Positions 24,261 through 32,569 of a stretch of DNA of 64,000 nt are shown piece by piece (the stretch's first letter is position 1; each line of letters begins with the position of its first letter). The stretch is taken from positions 124,001 through 188,000 of the forward strand of contig NZ_JACICC010000003.1 of NCBI RefSeq assembly GCF_014195635.1, written 5' to 3'. The notes below the pieces were generated by a model that was not told the DNA's origin, did not search any database, and saw only the letters and a list, made by a program, of their open reading frames with translations. Origin of the DNA: Pseudochelatococcus contaminans (GTDB lineage Bacteria; Pseudomonadota; Alphaproteobacteria; Rhizobiales; Beijerinckiaceae). Position numbers and translations under genes: made by a program.

Positions 24261-24575
24261 TGAACCTGCTCTGGAATAGTCTGCGCTCACGCTGTTTTAT
24301 CGCAGTGAACGCACGTTACGGTGAATATAGGACAGATCGGATCGCACCCTCGTCCCCAATCTGCGCCGCCGCACAATAGGCGCGGCGTTTCCGTGTGGCA
24401 AAAGCTTTCATGCCAGGCCAAGGTGCGACATGGGCATCATTGTGGATGGATGCCCTGCATTTCGCCTCCTGACACACATTCTCCCCGATCAGGCGATTCC
24501 ATCGGATTGCAAAGCACTCTAAAAGTGGCGGGTGTCACGGCGCGTCCGCGCAGCCTACAGGAGAAGTTCGACCTC
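24261..24575. other. Divergent promoter region between gapR and the DUF1036 gene
   Basis: A 315-base gap between two divergent starts. It should hold both promoters. An open frame on the plus strand runs through it, but its codons look non-coding and it lacks a ribosome-binding site. I see no strong palindrome, repeat or RNA gene. Confidence 0.5.
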
Positions 24576-25070
24576 ATGCATCGTTCAATGTGGCCATTTT
24601 CGATGTTGCCCCGCCTGCGGCGGGTCGCCGTGGGTCGTTGCGCGTCCATGATCGCGGTGGGCGCGCTGGCAACCGCCGCGACGATGTTGTCGACAGGTGC
24701 GGCGTTCGCTGACCTGCGCATCTGCAACATGACGACGAGCCGGGTCGGCGTCGCGCTCGGATATCGCGACAGTCGCGGCTGGCTGGTGGAAGGCTGGTGG
24801 AATCTCGGGGTGCGCAGTTGCGAAACGCTGCTCAGCGGCCCGCTCGCCGCGCGATACTATTATATCCACGCCGTGGATTACGACCGGGGCGGGGAGTGGG
24901 CTGGCCAGTCTCTAATGTGCACGAAAGAGACGGAGTTCTCGATTCGCGGCACCGAGAACTGCCTTGCACGCGGCTTCGACCGGACCGGGTTTTTCGAAGT
25001 CGATACCGGCCAGCAGAAAAGCTGGACCATCCAGCTGACCGAGCAGAACCAGCAAACTCCGGTGCCCTGA
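24576..25070 (+). CDS. Secreted DUF1036 protein
   Basis: A 164-residue exported protein typical of Alphaproteobacteria. The start at 24576 (AGGAG about 12 bases upstream) gives a signal peptide ending ATMLSTGAAFA. The mature part begins DLRICNMTTSRVGVALGYRD, the usual DUF1036 opening, and contains four cysteines (in RICN, RSCE, LMCTKE and ENCLARG) likely to form disulfides, plus WLVEGWWNL and a YYYIHAVD segment. Function is unknown; periplasmic stress roles have been guessed for relatives. The frame is open upstream to 24321, but that part has no coding look. Confidence 0.85.
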   Translation: MHRSMWPFSMLPRLRRVAVGRCASMIAVGALATAATMLSTGAAFADLRICNMTTSRVGVALGYRDSRGWLVEGWWNLGVRSCETLLSGPLAARYYYIHAVDYDRGGEWAGQSLMCTKETEFSIRGTENCLARGFDRTGFFEVDTGQQKSWTIQLTEQNQQTPVP

Positions 25071-25078
25071 ACAAATAA

Positions 25079-25184
25079 AGCGCCTGTGCTGACGAAATCA
25101 GACCAGGCGCTCTCAATTCTATGTTTGACGGCAAACGGTTCTCACCTTCCGATCAAATGGTCCCATCTGATCGGAAGGTTTTTA
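25079..25184 (+). terminator. Twin hairpins with intrinsic terminator after the DUF1036 gene
   Basis: AGCGCCTG (25079-25086) pairs with CAGGCGCT (25104-25111), a weak hairpin. A stronger one follows: ACCTTCCGATCA (25144-25155) with TGATCGGAAGGT (25168-25179), a 12-bp stem then TTTTT. The T-run is on the plus strand, so it terminates the DUF1036 gene; it directly abuts the end of the convergent trcR gene. Confidence 0.75.
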
Positions 25185-25988
25185 ACGCTCGCCCTGATCG
25201 TCGCTTTCGTCTTCATCGTCGCCGGTGTGCGGGGCGAACACGCCGCGCAGATCGACGTTGTCCGCTGCATCACGCTCGCTGGCGGGTTCGCTGTCCTCGT
25301 CCTGCTGAAGCGTCTTGAGGCGGGCGAACACGTTCTCGACGTCAAGGTCAGCCTCGCCGCCGCGACGCGGGTCGGCCTCGTCGCTGTCGCCAAAGCGCGG
25401 TGCGGTCGAGATTTCCGCGGGCAGCAGGCTTCCGCCACTATCGACTTCCGTGCGCGGGGGAGCGTCCTTGATGGCGCGCGATACCTCGAAGTCCAGATCG
25501 ATCTGCGAGCACAGGCCGAGCGTCACCGGATCGGCGGGAGACAGGTTGGCCGAGTTCCAGTGGGTGCGCTCGCGAATCTGCTCGATCGTCGACTTGGTGG
25601 TGCCGACGAGGCGCATGATCTGCGCATCCTTGAGTTCCGGATGGTTGCGCAACAGCCAGAGAATGGCATTGGGCCGGTCCTGACGCCGGGACACAGGCGT
25701 ATAGCGGGGGCCGCGCCGACGCTTGGCCTCCGGCAGCTTCACTTTTGGCGGCGCGATCCGCAGCACATGCGCGGCGTTGCGCTCGCCGAGTGCGATCTCG
25801 TCACGGGTGAGCTGGCCGGAAACGGTCGGGTCGAGGCCCTTGATGCCGGATGCGACCTCGCCATCCGCGATCCCCTTGACCTCAAGGGGGTGCAGCTTGC
25901 AGAACTCGGCGATCTGCGTGAAGGTCAGCGCCGTGTTGTCCACAAGCCAGACGGCGGTGGCCTTGGGCATCAGCGGTCCGGTGCTCAT
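25182..25988 (-). CDS. trcR: TrcR (DUF1013) cell-cycle transcriptional regulator
   Basis: A 268-residue DUF1013 protein, annotated in Caulobacter relatives as cell-cycle regulator TrcR, reported to associate with RNA polymerase. The start at 25988 (GGAG upstream) gives MSTGPLMPKATAVWLVDNTALTFTQIAEF. Two helix-turn-helix-like modules follow: LTFTQIAEFCKLHPLEVKGIADG (about 20-45) and ILWLLRNHPELKDAQIMRLVGTTKSTIEQIR (about 110-140). The C-terminal quarter is acidic and low-complexity (DDEDESDD). An in-frame extension to 26207 lacks coding character. Confidence 0.85.
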   Translation of the reverse strand: MSTGPLMPKATAVWLVDNTALTFTQIAEFCKLHPLEVKGIADGEVASGIKGLDPTVSGQLTRDEIALGERNAAHVLRIAPPKVKLPEAKRRRGPRYTPVSRRQDRPNAILWLLRNHPELKDAQIMRLVGTTKSTIEQIRERTHWNSANLSPADPVTLGLCSQIDLDFEVSRAIKDAPPRTEVDSGGSLLPAEISTAPRFGDSDEADPRRGGEADLDVENVFARLKTLQQDEDSEPASERDAADNVDLRGVFAPHTGDDEDESDDQGER

Positions 25989-26197
25989 AAGGTGCGGCTC
26001 CTTGTGCCATGGTCCGCCGCATCGTGCCGGGCGGCAGGTTGCGGCTTGGGTTGCGGGGGCGGTCGGCAGCAGGCAAAAGATCCCGTTCTCCGGCCCGGCT
26101 TGAAATGCCGGGGCGGTCGACAGCCACCAGATTGATGGGAAGACATCGCCCAATATAGGCCCTGTCGGCAGCATTGGCAATTGATGGTTGATGCAAA

Positions 26198-26246
26198 AAT
26201 TGCCCATCCGAATTGCCCATGCGCCCGGATGCGCCCAGATGCGCCA
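26198..26246. repeat. Nested short direct repeats upstream of trcR
   Basis: AATTGCCCAT appears at 26198-26207 and 26211-26220. It runs directly into three 10-base units of ATGCGCCC(G/A)G (26219-26228, 26229-26238, and a partial copy 26239-26246). The cluster is about 210-260 bases upstream of the trcR start. Confidence 0.55.
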
Positions 26247-26259
26247 TTCCGCCCCTTTG

Positions 26260-26295
26260 TTCTGGCGGCGCGGTGTTGCGGAAACGCCGCCAGAA
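26260..26295 (-). terminator. Strong hairpin downstream of yebC (terminator-like, no U-tract)
   Basis: TTCTGGCGGCG (26260-26270) pairs perfectly with CGCCGCCAGAA (26285-26295) around a 14-base loop, with CCCC/GGGG pairing further out. It begins about 25 bases after the yebC stop in the minus direction. There is no T-run, so it may protect the mRNA end or work with Rho. Confidence 0.5.
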
Positions 26296-26319
26296 GCAGG
26301 GGGTTATCGCGCCTGACGA

Positions 26320-27069
26320 TTACTGTTCGGACAGTTTCGCCAGCAACGTGTCGGAGAACTGCGCATTGGAATAAACGTTCTGAACGTCGTCGCTGTCTTC
26401 CAGCACATCGATGAGGCGCAGCACCTTTTCGGCGGCCTCGTCGTCAACGGCGACGTCGGTCTGCGCCTTCCAGATCAGTTTTGACGCGCGCGGCTCGCCG
26501 AACGTCGCCTCAAGCGCCTTGGACACGGCTGCAAGTTCGCCCTGTTCGCAATAGATTTCATGCGTTTCGTCGGTGGAGACGACATCGTCCGCGCCGGCTT
26601 CGATGGCGGCTTCCAGCACCGTGTCGGCGCTGCCAACGGCGGCGGCGAACTCGACGAGGCCGACGCGGTCGAACATGAACGACACCGCCCCGGTTTCAGC
26701 GAGGTTTCCGCCTGCCTTGGTGAAGGCCGAGCGCACTTCGCCGGCGGTGCGGTTGCGATTGTCGGTCATCGCCTCGACGATCACCGCCGTTCCGCCGGGG
26801 CCATAGCCCTCGTAGCGAATTTCTTCGTAGTTCTCGGAATCGTTGCCGGCGGCCTTCTTGATGGCGCGCTCGATGTTATCCTTGGGCATGTTTTCCGCCC
26901 GTGCCGCGAGAATGGCGGCGCGCAGACGCGGATTGAGGTTGGGATCGGGCATGCCGAGTTTGGCCGATACGGTAATTTCACGCCCCAGCTTGGCGAACAG
27001 CTTGGAACGCACCGCGTCCTGCTTGCCCTTGCGGTGCATGATGTTCTTAAACTGTGAATGTCCTGCCAC
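26320..27069 (-). CDS. yebC: YebC/PmpR family regulator (TACO1-like)
   Basis: A 249-residue protein of the YebC family with full-length hallmarks: [19 protein letters not shown] at the start, [38 protein letters not shown], and [23 protein letters not shown]. Members were described as DNA-binding regulators and more recently as translation factors relieving ribosome stalls. In many proteobacteria yebC lies beside ruvC; here no ruv gene is adjacent. The gap upstream (27070-27353, 284 bases) shows no further gene. Confidence 0.95.
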   Translation of the reverse strand: MAGHSQFKNIMHRKGKQDAVRSKLFAKLGREITVSAKLGMPDPNLNPRLRAAILAARAENMPKDNIERAIKKAAGNDSENYEEIRYEGYGPGGTAVIVEAMTDNRNRTAGEVRSAFTKAGGNLAETGAVSFMFDRVGLVEFAAAVGSADTVLEAAIEAGADDVVSTDETHEIYCEQGELAAVSKALEATFGEPRASKLIWKAQTDVAVDDEAAEKVLRLIDVLEDSDDVQNVYSNAQFSDTLLAKLSEQ

Positions 27070-27353
27070 AAGTGCCTCCGGGATGCGGGCGGCGCGCTGG
27101 ACCCCGGACGAGCCCGGGCGGCCGGCCCGGATATGGTAATGATGCCCTGCGACTCACGACGCACAGCGAATCCCGGCCGGAATACGCTCTGACGACGGGT
27201 GCAGCAGCGATGGACGTTGTGTCATTGCGCATAAACGCAAACGCCCGCGCGCGCAACCCGGTGGCACGCGCGAAGCGGGGCGGAGAAAGGCCCGGAATGC
27301 GTTTTTGGTCTCCGCGCGTGCGTTTTGTTGCGTTTGCGACAGCCGGAGAAGGA

Positions 27354-28067
27354 TCAGTCCCTGCGTTCGCCGATGGCAAGCGTCAGCGGCTCAAGGCCGT
27401 CCACACCAGCGACGAGGGTGTCTCCCGGCACCAGCGGGCCAACGCCGTGCGGCGTGCCGGTGAGGATGACGTCGCCCGGCGCCAGCGTGAAGAATGCCGA
27501 CAGGCGGGCGATGATTTCCGGGATCGTCCAGATGAGCTGGTCGAGGTCGGATTCCTGCACCACCTTGTCGTTGACAGTGAGCCAGATGCGTCCCTTGTCG
27601 AGGTGGCCGGCTTCCGAAACCGGGCTGAGCGGACCGACCGGAAATGAACGGTCGAACGCCTTGGCGATTTCCCACGGCTTGCCGTCACGGCTCTGGATGT
27701 CGCGGCGGGTCAGGTCGAGGCCCACGCCGTAACCCCAGATGTGATCGAGGGCGCTGGCCTCGTCGATGTCGCTGCCGCCCTTGCCTATGGCTACCACGAG
27801 TTCGACTTCATGGTGCAGGTTGTTCGTCTGCGACGGGTAGGGAATGGTCGTGCCCGAATCCACAACGGCATCTGCGGGTTTCTGGAAGAAGATCGGCGGG
27901 TCGCGTTCGGCATCGCCGCCCATCTCGGCAACGTGGGCGGCATAGTTGCGGCCGATGCAGTAAACCCGGCGCACGGGGAAGCGCGCGTCCGTGCCATGCA
28001 CCGCGATGCTCGCTTGCGGGGGCGGCGGAATGACGTAGGTTTTTGCGTCGGGCGTTGTCGCTGACAT
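27354..28067 (-). CDS. Fumarylacetoacetate hydrolase family protein
   Basis: A 237-residue FAH-fold enzyme. RVYCIGRNYAAHVAEMG opens the catalytic domain; metal-site motifs PIFFQKPADAV, LHHEVELVVAIGKGG (E-x-E) and GVGLDLTRRDIQ follow, and VILTGTPHGVGPLVPGD is the classic C-terminal stretch. Family members hydrolyse or decarboxylate 2,4-dioxo acids or acylpyruvates in aromatic breakdown. ATG 28067 is chosen because GGAGG precedes it. It is followed on the same strand by yebC after 284 bases and preceded by a terminator, so it is probably monocistronic. Confidence 0.9.
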   Translation of the reverse strand: MSATTPDAKTYVIPPPPQASIAVHGTDARFPVRRVYCIGRNYAAHVAEMGGDAERDPPIFFQKPADAVVDSGTTIPYPSQTNNLHHEVELVVAIGKGGSDIDEASALDHIWGYGVGLDLTRRDIQSRDGKPWEIAKAFDRSFPVGPLSPVSEAGHLDKGRIWLTVNDKVVQESDLDQLIWTIPEIIARLSAFFTLAPGDVILTGTPHGVGPLVPGDTLVAGVDGLEPLTLAIGERRD

Positions 28068-28163
28068 AACTGTGGCCTCCACTATGGACTTCAAGGCGAT
28101 GGGCTTGAGCCGCGACTGTGCCGCGAACTGCCGGCCGGGGCAATGTATGCGGACGGGGTCGGC

Positions 28164-28200
28164 GCAAAATAAAACCGGCCGTCACGGGCATGACGGCCGG
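28164..28200 (-). terminator. Intrinsic terminator of the mmsA-mmsB-enoyl-CoA hydratase operon
   Basis: CCGGCCGTCA (28175-28184) pairs with TGACGGCCGG (28191-28200) around six bases. On the minus strand the stem is followed by TTTTATTTTG. It lies 20 bases after the hydratase stop. Confidence 0.85.
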
Positions 28201-28220
28201 AAAACAGGCTGCAACCGCGA

Positions 28221-29009
28221 TCAGCGGTCGTGGAAGTCGGGAGTGCGCTTCTCGATGAAGGCGGTCATGCCTTCCTTCTGGTCTTCGAGCGAGAACAGCG
28301 AGTGGAAGACGCGGCGCTCGAAGCGCACGCCTTCCTGAAGCGTGAGTTCATCGGCGCGGTTGACGACTTCCTTCGCCAGCAGCACGACCGGCAGCGAGTA
28401 GGAGGCAATGGTCAGCGCCGTCTTGATCGCGTCTTCGAGCAGTTCCGCGGCAGGTACGATGCGCGCCACAAGGCCGATGCGCTCGGCTTCCACGGCGTCG
28501 ATGAAGCGGCCCGTGAGCACCAGTTCCATTGCCTTGGCGCGGCCGACGAGCTTGGTCAGGCGTTGGCTGCCGCCCATGCCGGGGATGACGCCGAGCTTGA
28601 TTTCCGGCTGGCCGAACTTGGCGTTGTCACCGGCGATAATGAAATCTGCCATCATGGCCAGCTCGCAGCCGCCGCCGAGCGCGAAGCCCGAAACCGCCGC
28701 GATCACCGGCTTGCGCGTGCGGGAAAACTGCTCCCACGCGCCGAACCAGTCGGCCAGATACATGTCGGTGTAGCTCTGCGGCTGCATCTCCTTGATGTCC
28801 GCGCCGGCGGCGAAGGCTTTTTCCGAGCCGGTGATGACGATGGCGCCGATGGCGGGATCGGCATCGAAGGCCGCTGCCGCTGCCAGCACATCCTCGGTGA
28901 GCTGCCGATTGATGGCGTTGAGCGCCTTGGGGCGGTTCAGCGTGATGAGGCCAACGCGTCCGCGTGCGCCTTCGCCCTTCACTTCTGTCAGGATGGTTTC
29001 ATAGCTCAT
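28221..29009 (-). CDS. Enoyl-CoA hydratase/isomerase (crotonase family)
   Basis: A 262-residue crotonase. The oxyanion-hole segments are [12 protein letters not shown] and [20 protein letters not shown], and the catalytic glutamate stretch is [15 protein letters not shown]. In the valine pathway it would hydrate methacrylyl-CoA to 3-hydroxyisobutyryl-CoA; general short-chain beta-oxidation is equally possible. Its start overlaps the mmsB stop (ATGA at 29006), so translation is coupled to 3-hydroxyisobutyrate dehydrogenase. It is not the longer 3-hydroxyisobutyryl-CoA hydrolase. Confidence 0.92.
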   Translation of the reverse strand: MSYETILTEVKGEGARGRVGLITLNRPKALNAINRQLTEDVLAAAAAFDADPAIGAIVITGSEKAFAAGADIKEMQPQSYTDMYLADWFGAWEQFSRTRKPVIAAVSGFALGGGCELAMMADFIIAGDNAKFGQPEIKLGVIPGMGGSQRLTKLVGRAKAMELVLTGRFIDAVEAERIGLVARIVPAAELLEDAIKTALTIASYSLPVVLLAKEVVNRADELTLQEGVRFERRVFHSLFSLEDQKEGMTAFIEKRTPDFHDR

Positions 29010-29908
29010 CGTGCGTGCTCTCCTTCGTTCCCGCCCCGCAAAAACTGGATGATGGCGGAGAAATCTTCGTTGCCATGACCGAGTTTATCGAAGAGGTCAA
29101 ACAGTTGTGTGGCATGTGCGCCAAGCGGTGTCGATGCGCCTGATGTCAGAGCAGCCGCCTGTGACAACTTCATGTCCTTGAGCATCAGCGCCGCGGCAAA
29201 ACCGGGTTTGTAGTCGCGATTGGCCGGCGAGGTCGGCACCGGGCCGGGTACGGGGCAGTTGGTGGTCAGCGCCCAGCACTGGCCGGAGGATGTCGAGGCG
29301 ACGTTATACAGCGCCTCGTGCGTCAGGCCTAGCTTTTCGCCCAGAACGAAGGCTTCCGCCACCCCGATGGCGGAAATGCCGAGGATCATGTTGTTGCAGA
29401 TCTTCGCCGCCTGCCCAGCGCCCGCGCCGCCGCAATGGACCGTGCGTTTGCCCATGGCCGCCAGAACTGGTTCGCCGCGCGCGAAGGCTGTTTCGTCACC
29501 GCCGACCATGAAGGTCAGCGTTGCCGCCTGCGCGCCTACCGTGCCGCCGGACACCGGCGCGTCGAGAGTGAGCACGTCCCTGCCTGCGAACAGGGCATGG
29601 GCCTTGCGCGCGCTGTCCACGTCGATGGTGGAACTGTCGATGACGATGGCGCCCGGTTTGACATGCGCGGCGATGGCGTTCCAGACATCGAGCACCAGCT
29701 TGCCGTTGGGCAGCATGGTGATGACGACATCGGCGCCCGCCGCCGCTTCGGTTGCCGTGGCGACCACGGACACGCCTGCCGCCCGCGCAGCCTCCAGCGC
29801 CGCCGGTACGAGGTCGAAGCCCGTGACCCGGTGCCCCGCCTTGACCAGATTGGCCGCCATCGGCCCGCCCATATTGCCGAGGCCGATAAAGCCGATTGAT
29901 GTGCTCAT
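29006..29908 (-). CDS. mmsB: 3-hydroxyisobutyrate dehydrogenase
   Basis: A 300-residue NAD(P)-dependent beta-hydroxyacid dehydrogenase that oxidises 3-hydroxyisobutyrate to methylmalonate semialdehyde in valine breakdown. [16 protein letters not shown] is the Rossmann dinucleotide site, [11 protein letters not shown] the substrate-binding stretch, and [15 protein letters not shown] carries the catalytic lysine. GGGGAG precedes the chosen ATG (29908). It is downstream of mmsA, the next enzyme of the pathway, and overlaps the hydratase gene. Confidence 0.93.
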   Translation of the reverse strand: MSTSIGFIGLGNMGGPMAANLVKAGHRVTGFDLVPAALEAARAAGVSVVATATEAAAGADVVITMLPNGKLVLDVWNAIAAHVKPGAIVIDSSTIDVDSARKAHALFAGRDVLTLDAPVSGGTVGAQAATLTFMVGGDETAFARGEPVLAAMGKRTVHCGGAGAGQAAKICNNMILGISAIGVAEAFVLGEKLGLTHEALYNVASTSSGQCWALTTNCPVPGPVPTSPANRDYKPGFAAALMLKDMKLSQAAALTSGASTPLGAHATQLFDLFDKLGHGNEDFSAIIQFLRGGNEGEHAR

Positions 29909-29951
29909 GCGTTCGCTCCCCTGATTATTGTTGTGTCGTGTCAGCCGGGGA

Positions 29952-29991
29952 GCGGCCGGCGGCAGAACCGTTCGGCTGCCCTCCCGGCCGC
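29952..29991 (-). repeat. Intercistronic hairpin between mmsA and mmsB
   Basis: GCGGCCGG (29952-29959) pairs with CCGGCCGC (29984-29991), and inside it GGCAG (29961-29965) pairs with CTGCC (29976-29980). It fills most of the 93-base gap between the mmsA stop and the mmsB start. No T-run follows, so it is more likely an mRNA-stability element than a full terminator. Confidence 0.5.
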
Positions 29992-30001
29992 CCACGCGGT
30001 T

Positions 30002-31498
30002 TCAGCGCATGGTCGGAATGACGAACTCGGCGCCGTCCTTGATGCCCGAGGGCCAGCGCGAGGTCACGGTCTTTGTCTTGGTGTAGAAACGGATCGAATC
30101 CGGGCCATGCTGGTTGAGGTCGCCGAAGCCCGAGCGCTTCCAGCCGCCGAAGGTGTGGTAGGCAATCGGCACCGGGATCGGCACGTTGACACCCACCATG
30201 CCGACATTGACGCGCGCCGCGAAATTGCGTGCCGCATCGCCGTCACGGGTGAAGATGGCGACGCCGTTGCCGTATTCATGGTCTGAGGGCAGCGCCAGTG
30301 CGTCCTCGTAGCTGTCGGCGCGCACCACGGTCAGGACCGGGCCGAAAATCTCCTCCTTGTAGATTTTCATATCGGTGGTGACGTTGTCGAACAGCGAGCC
30401 GCCGATGTAGAAGCCGTTCTCATAGCCCTGCAATTTGAAGCCGCGCCCGTCGACCAGAAGCGACGCGCCTTCCTCCACGCCCGAGGCGATGTAGCTCTCC
30501 ACGCGTTGCAGCGCGTCGCGCGTCACCAGCGGGCCGTAGTCGGCGGCGGCATCCGTTGCGGGGCCGATGCGCAGGCTCTCGACGCGCGGCACGAGCTTTT
30601 CGATCAGCCTGTCCGCCGTTTCCTTGCCTACCGGCACGGCGACCGAGATCGCCATGCAGCGTTCGCCCGCCGAGCCGTAGCCCGCGCCGATCAGCGCATC
30701 GACGGTCTGGTCGAGGTCGGCGTCGGGCAGGATGACGGCATGGTTCTTGGCCCCGCCGAAGCACTGGGCGCGCTTGCCGGTTTCAGCCGAGCGCGTGTAG
30801 ATGTATTGCGCGATGGACGATGAGCCGACGAAGCCGACAGCCTTGATGTCATGATCGTCGAGAATGGCGTCGACGGCCTCCTTGTCGCCGTTGACGACGT
30901 TGAGCACGCCGGGCGGCAGGCCGGCTTCGAGGAAGAGTTCCGCGATGCGCAGCGGCACGGACGGATCGCGCTCGGACGGCTTCAGGATCATCGCGTTGCC
31001 GCACGCCAGCGCTGGAGCGGCTTTCCAGAGCGGGATCATGGCCGGGAAGTTGAACGGCGTGATGCCCGCAACCACACCGAGCGGCTGGCGCATGGAATAG
31101 ACATCGATGCCGGTGCCGGCCGAATCCGTGAATTCGCCCTTGAGCAGATGCGGAATGCCGATGGCAAATTCCACCACCTCAAGCCCGCGCTGAATGTCGC
31201 CCTTTGCATCCGGCACTGTCTTGCCATGCTCGCTGGCGAGCAGCTCCGCCAGTGCGGTGTATTCCTTGTTGGCAAGTTCGAGAAACTTGATCAGCACGCG
31301 GGCGCGCTTTTGCGGGTTCTGGGCGGCCCAGCCGATCTGGGCTTCCTTGGCGTTCTCAACCGCCGCGCGCAGTTCCTCGCGGGAGGCGAGCGCCACGCGC
31401 GCCTGCACCTCGCCGGTGGAGGGGTTGAAGACGTCGGCGTAGCGCCCGCTGCGACCCGCGACGCGCTTGCCGCCGATGAAATGTCCGATTTCGTTCAT
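30002..31498 (-). CDS. mmsA: CoA-acylating methylmalonate-semialdehyde dehydrogenase
   Basis: A 498-residue aldehyde dehydrogenase converting methylmalonate semialdehyde plus CoA and NAD+ to propionyl-CoA. The MmsA-type N-terminus is HFIGGKRVAGRSGRYADVFNPSTGE. PFNFPAMIPLWK and FVGSSSIAQYIY are the cofactor regions, and the catalytic Cys281 is in GSAGERCMAIS. ATG 31498 follows GGGAG; the longer in-frame extension to 31636 runs through the promoter region. It heads the mmsA-mmsB-hydratase operon and is divergent from a LysR gene. Confidence 0.95.
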   Translation of the reverse strand: MNEIGHFIGGKRVAGRSGRYADVFNPSTGEVQARVALASREELRAAVENAKEAQIGWAAQNPQKRARVLIKFLELANKEYTALAELLASEHGKTVPDAKGDIQRGLEVVEFAIGIPHLLKGEFTDSAGTGIDVYSMRQPLGVVAGITPFNFPAMIPLWKAAPALACGNAMILKPSERDPSVPLRIAELFLEAGLPPGVLNVVNGDKEAVDAILDDHDIKAVGFVGSSSIAQYIYTRSAETGKRAQCFGGAKNHAVILPDADLDQTVDALIGAGYGSAGERCMAISVAVPVGKETADRLIEKLVPRVESLRIGPATDAAADYGPLVTRDALQRVESYIASGVEEGASLLVDGRGFKLQGYENGFYIGGSLFDNVTTDMKIYKEEIFGPVLTVVRADSYEDALALPSDHEYGNGVAIFTRDGDAARNFAARVNVGMVGVNVPIPVPIAYHTFGGWKRSGFGDLNQHGPDSIRFYTKTKTVTSRWPSGIKDGAEFVIPTMR

Positions 31499-31663
31499 GT
31501 GTTTCGCTCCCGACCCGGCTGGGGATGCCGCCGGTTTTTGTGGTTGTGTTCCCGATTGGGCAGCAATTTTGTGTAGCGTGGAAATATGCGGCATGGTACC
31601 GGCAAAATTCCTGTGTCGCTGTGCATCAATCCACATAGGGGCGCGCTAACGGAGAAACCCGAG
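31499..31663. promoter_or_regulatory. Divergent promoter region mmsA / LysR gene with palindromic site
   Basis: A 165-base gap separates the two starts. It contains ATTG-GGCAG-CAAT (31556-31568), a 13-bp dyad of the size and spacing expected of a LysR-type operator, placed nearly midway. The neighbouring LysR protein is the natural candidate to bind it and control both directions. Confidence 0.5.
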
Positions 31664-32569
31664 ATGGTTCAGCCCTTCAATTGGGATTTGCTGCAATCCT
31701 TCCTCGCCGTGGCGCGTGCTGGCCGATTGACGCTGGCGGCGCGGCGGCTGGGAATAGACCATTCCACTCTCAGCCGGCGTCTGGTGACGCTGGAAACGGC
31801 GCTGGGCGCTGCGCTGTTCGAGCGCACCATGACCGGCTACAAGCTCACCACTCACGGCGAAAACCTGCTGCGCCACGCCGAAAACATCGAAAGCTCAGTG
31901 CTGGCGCTGCAATCCGACATGGCGGACAGCAGTTCCACGGTATCGGGGGCGGTGCGCATCGGCGCGCCAGACGGCTTCGGCGCGGCCTTTCTTGCGCCGG
32001 TGATCGGCAAGCTCGCGGCTGCCCATCCGGGGCTGGATATCCAGATTGTGGCGACACCGCGCAACTTCAGCCTGTCGCAGCGCGAGGCCGATATCGCCAT
32101 CACCCTGTCGCGCCCCTCGCATGGGCGGCTGCATGCCCGCCTGCTGACGGACTACGAACTTGGCGTCTTCGCCGCGCGCGACCGCGAAGATTTGCGACAC
32201 GGCCTTGTCAGCGCCGAAGATTGCGCCAGCCGCCCGTTCATCAGCTACATCGACGATATGATTTTCACGCCCGAGCTGGACTACCTGTCGTCGATCGCAC
32301 GGGACATTACGCCGCGCATCAAAAGCTCCAACCTGATCGCGCAATATCAGGCGACCGTCGCCGGGGCGGGGCTGTGTGTGCTGCCGTGCTTTCTCGTGGC
32401 GGGCGACACGCGGCTCGTGCGGGTGCTGCCTGAGGTCGGCATCACGCGCACGTTCTGGTTGCTGGTGCATAGCGACATGCGCGATCTGGCACGCATCCGC
32501 GTCACAGCCGATTTCATCGCCGACGAGGTGCGCAAGGCGCGCGGGCTGTTCCTGCCCGCTTCAGGCTGA
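31664..32569 (+). CDS. LysR family transcriptional regulator
   Basis: A 301-residue LTTR. The N-terminal winged helix-turn-helix spans about residues 5-65 (WDLLQSFLAVARAGRLTLAARRLGIDHSTLSRRLVTLE), followed by the linker helix and a substrate-binding domain (GAVRIGAPDGFG onwards). ATG 31664 has GGAG upstream. It is divergent from mmsA and probably controls the valine operon, with a CoA-pathway intermediate as possible effector (inference). Its final nine bases overlap the convergent AraC gene. Confidence 0.92.
   Translation: MVQPFNWDLLQSFLAVARAGRLTLAARRLGIDHSTLSRRLVTLETALGAALFERTMTGYKLTTHGENLLRHAENIESSVLALQSDMADSSSTVSGAVRIGAPDGFGAAFLAPVIGKLAAAHPGLDIQIVATPRNFSLSQREADIAITLSRPSHGRLHARLLTDYELGVFAARDREDLRHGLVSAEDCASRPFISYIDDMIFTPELDYLSSIARDITPRIKSSNLIAQYQATVAGAGLCVLPCFLVAGDTRLVRVLPEVGITRTFWLLVHSDMRDLARIRVTADFIADEVRKARGLFLPASG

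Larger units (their letters stand above)
25989..26319. other. Intergenic region between yebC and trcR with direct repeats and a hairpin
   Basis: This 331-base gap carries the trcR promoter region, a cluster of short direct repeats (26198-26246), and a strong hairpin just after the yebC stop (26260-26295). No further gene is visible. Confidence 0.5.

Noticed and set aside
24321-24575. N-terminal extension of the DUF1036 protein
   Set aside because: The extension is Pro/His/Ser-rich, without homology-like character, and would bury the signal peptide; ATG 24576 gives a normal secreted protein.
25989-26207. N-terminal extension of TrcR
   Set aside because: It has no coding look and reaches into the direct-repeat cluster; MSTGPLMPK at 25988 with GGAG upstream matches the family start.
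28221-29009. 3-hydroxyisobutyryl-CoA hydrolase assignment for the crotonase beside mmsB
   Set aside because: Length (262 residues) and motifs are those of an ordinary enoyl-CoA hydratase; the hydrolase is about 350 residues.
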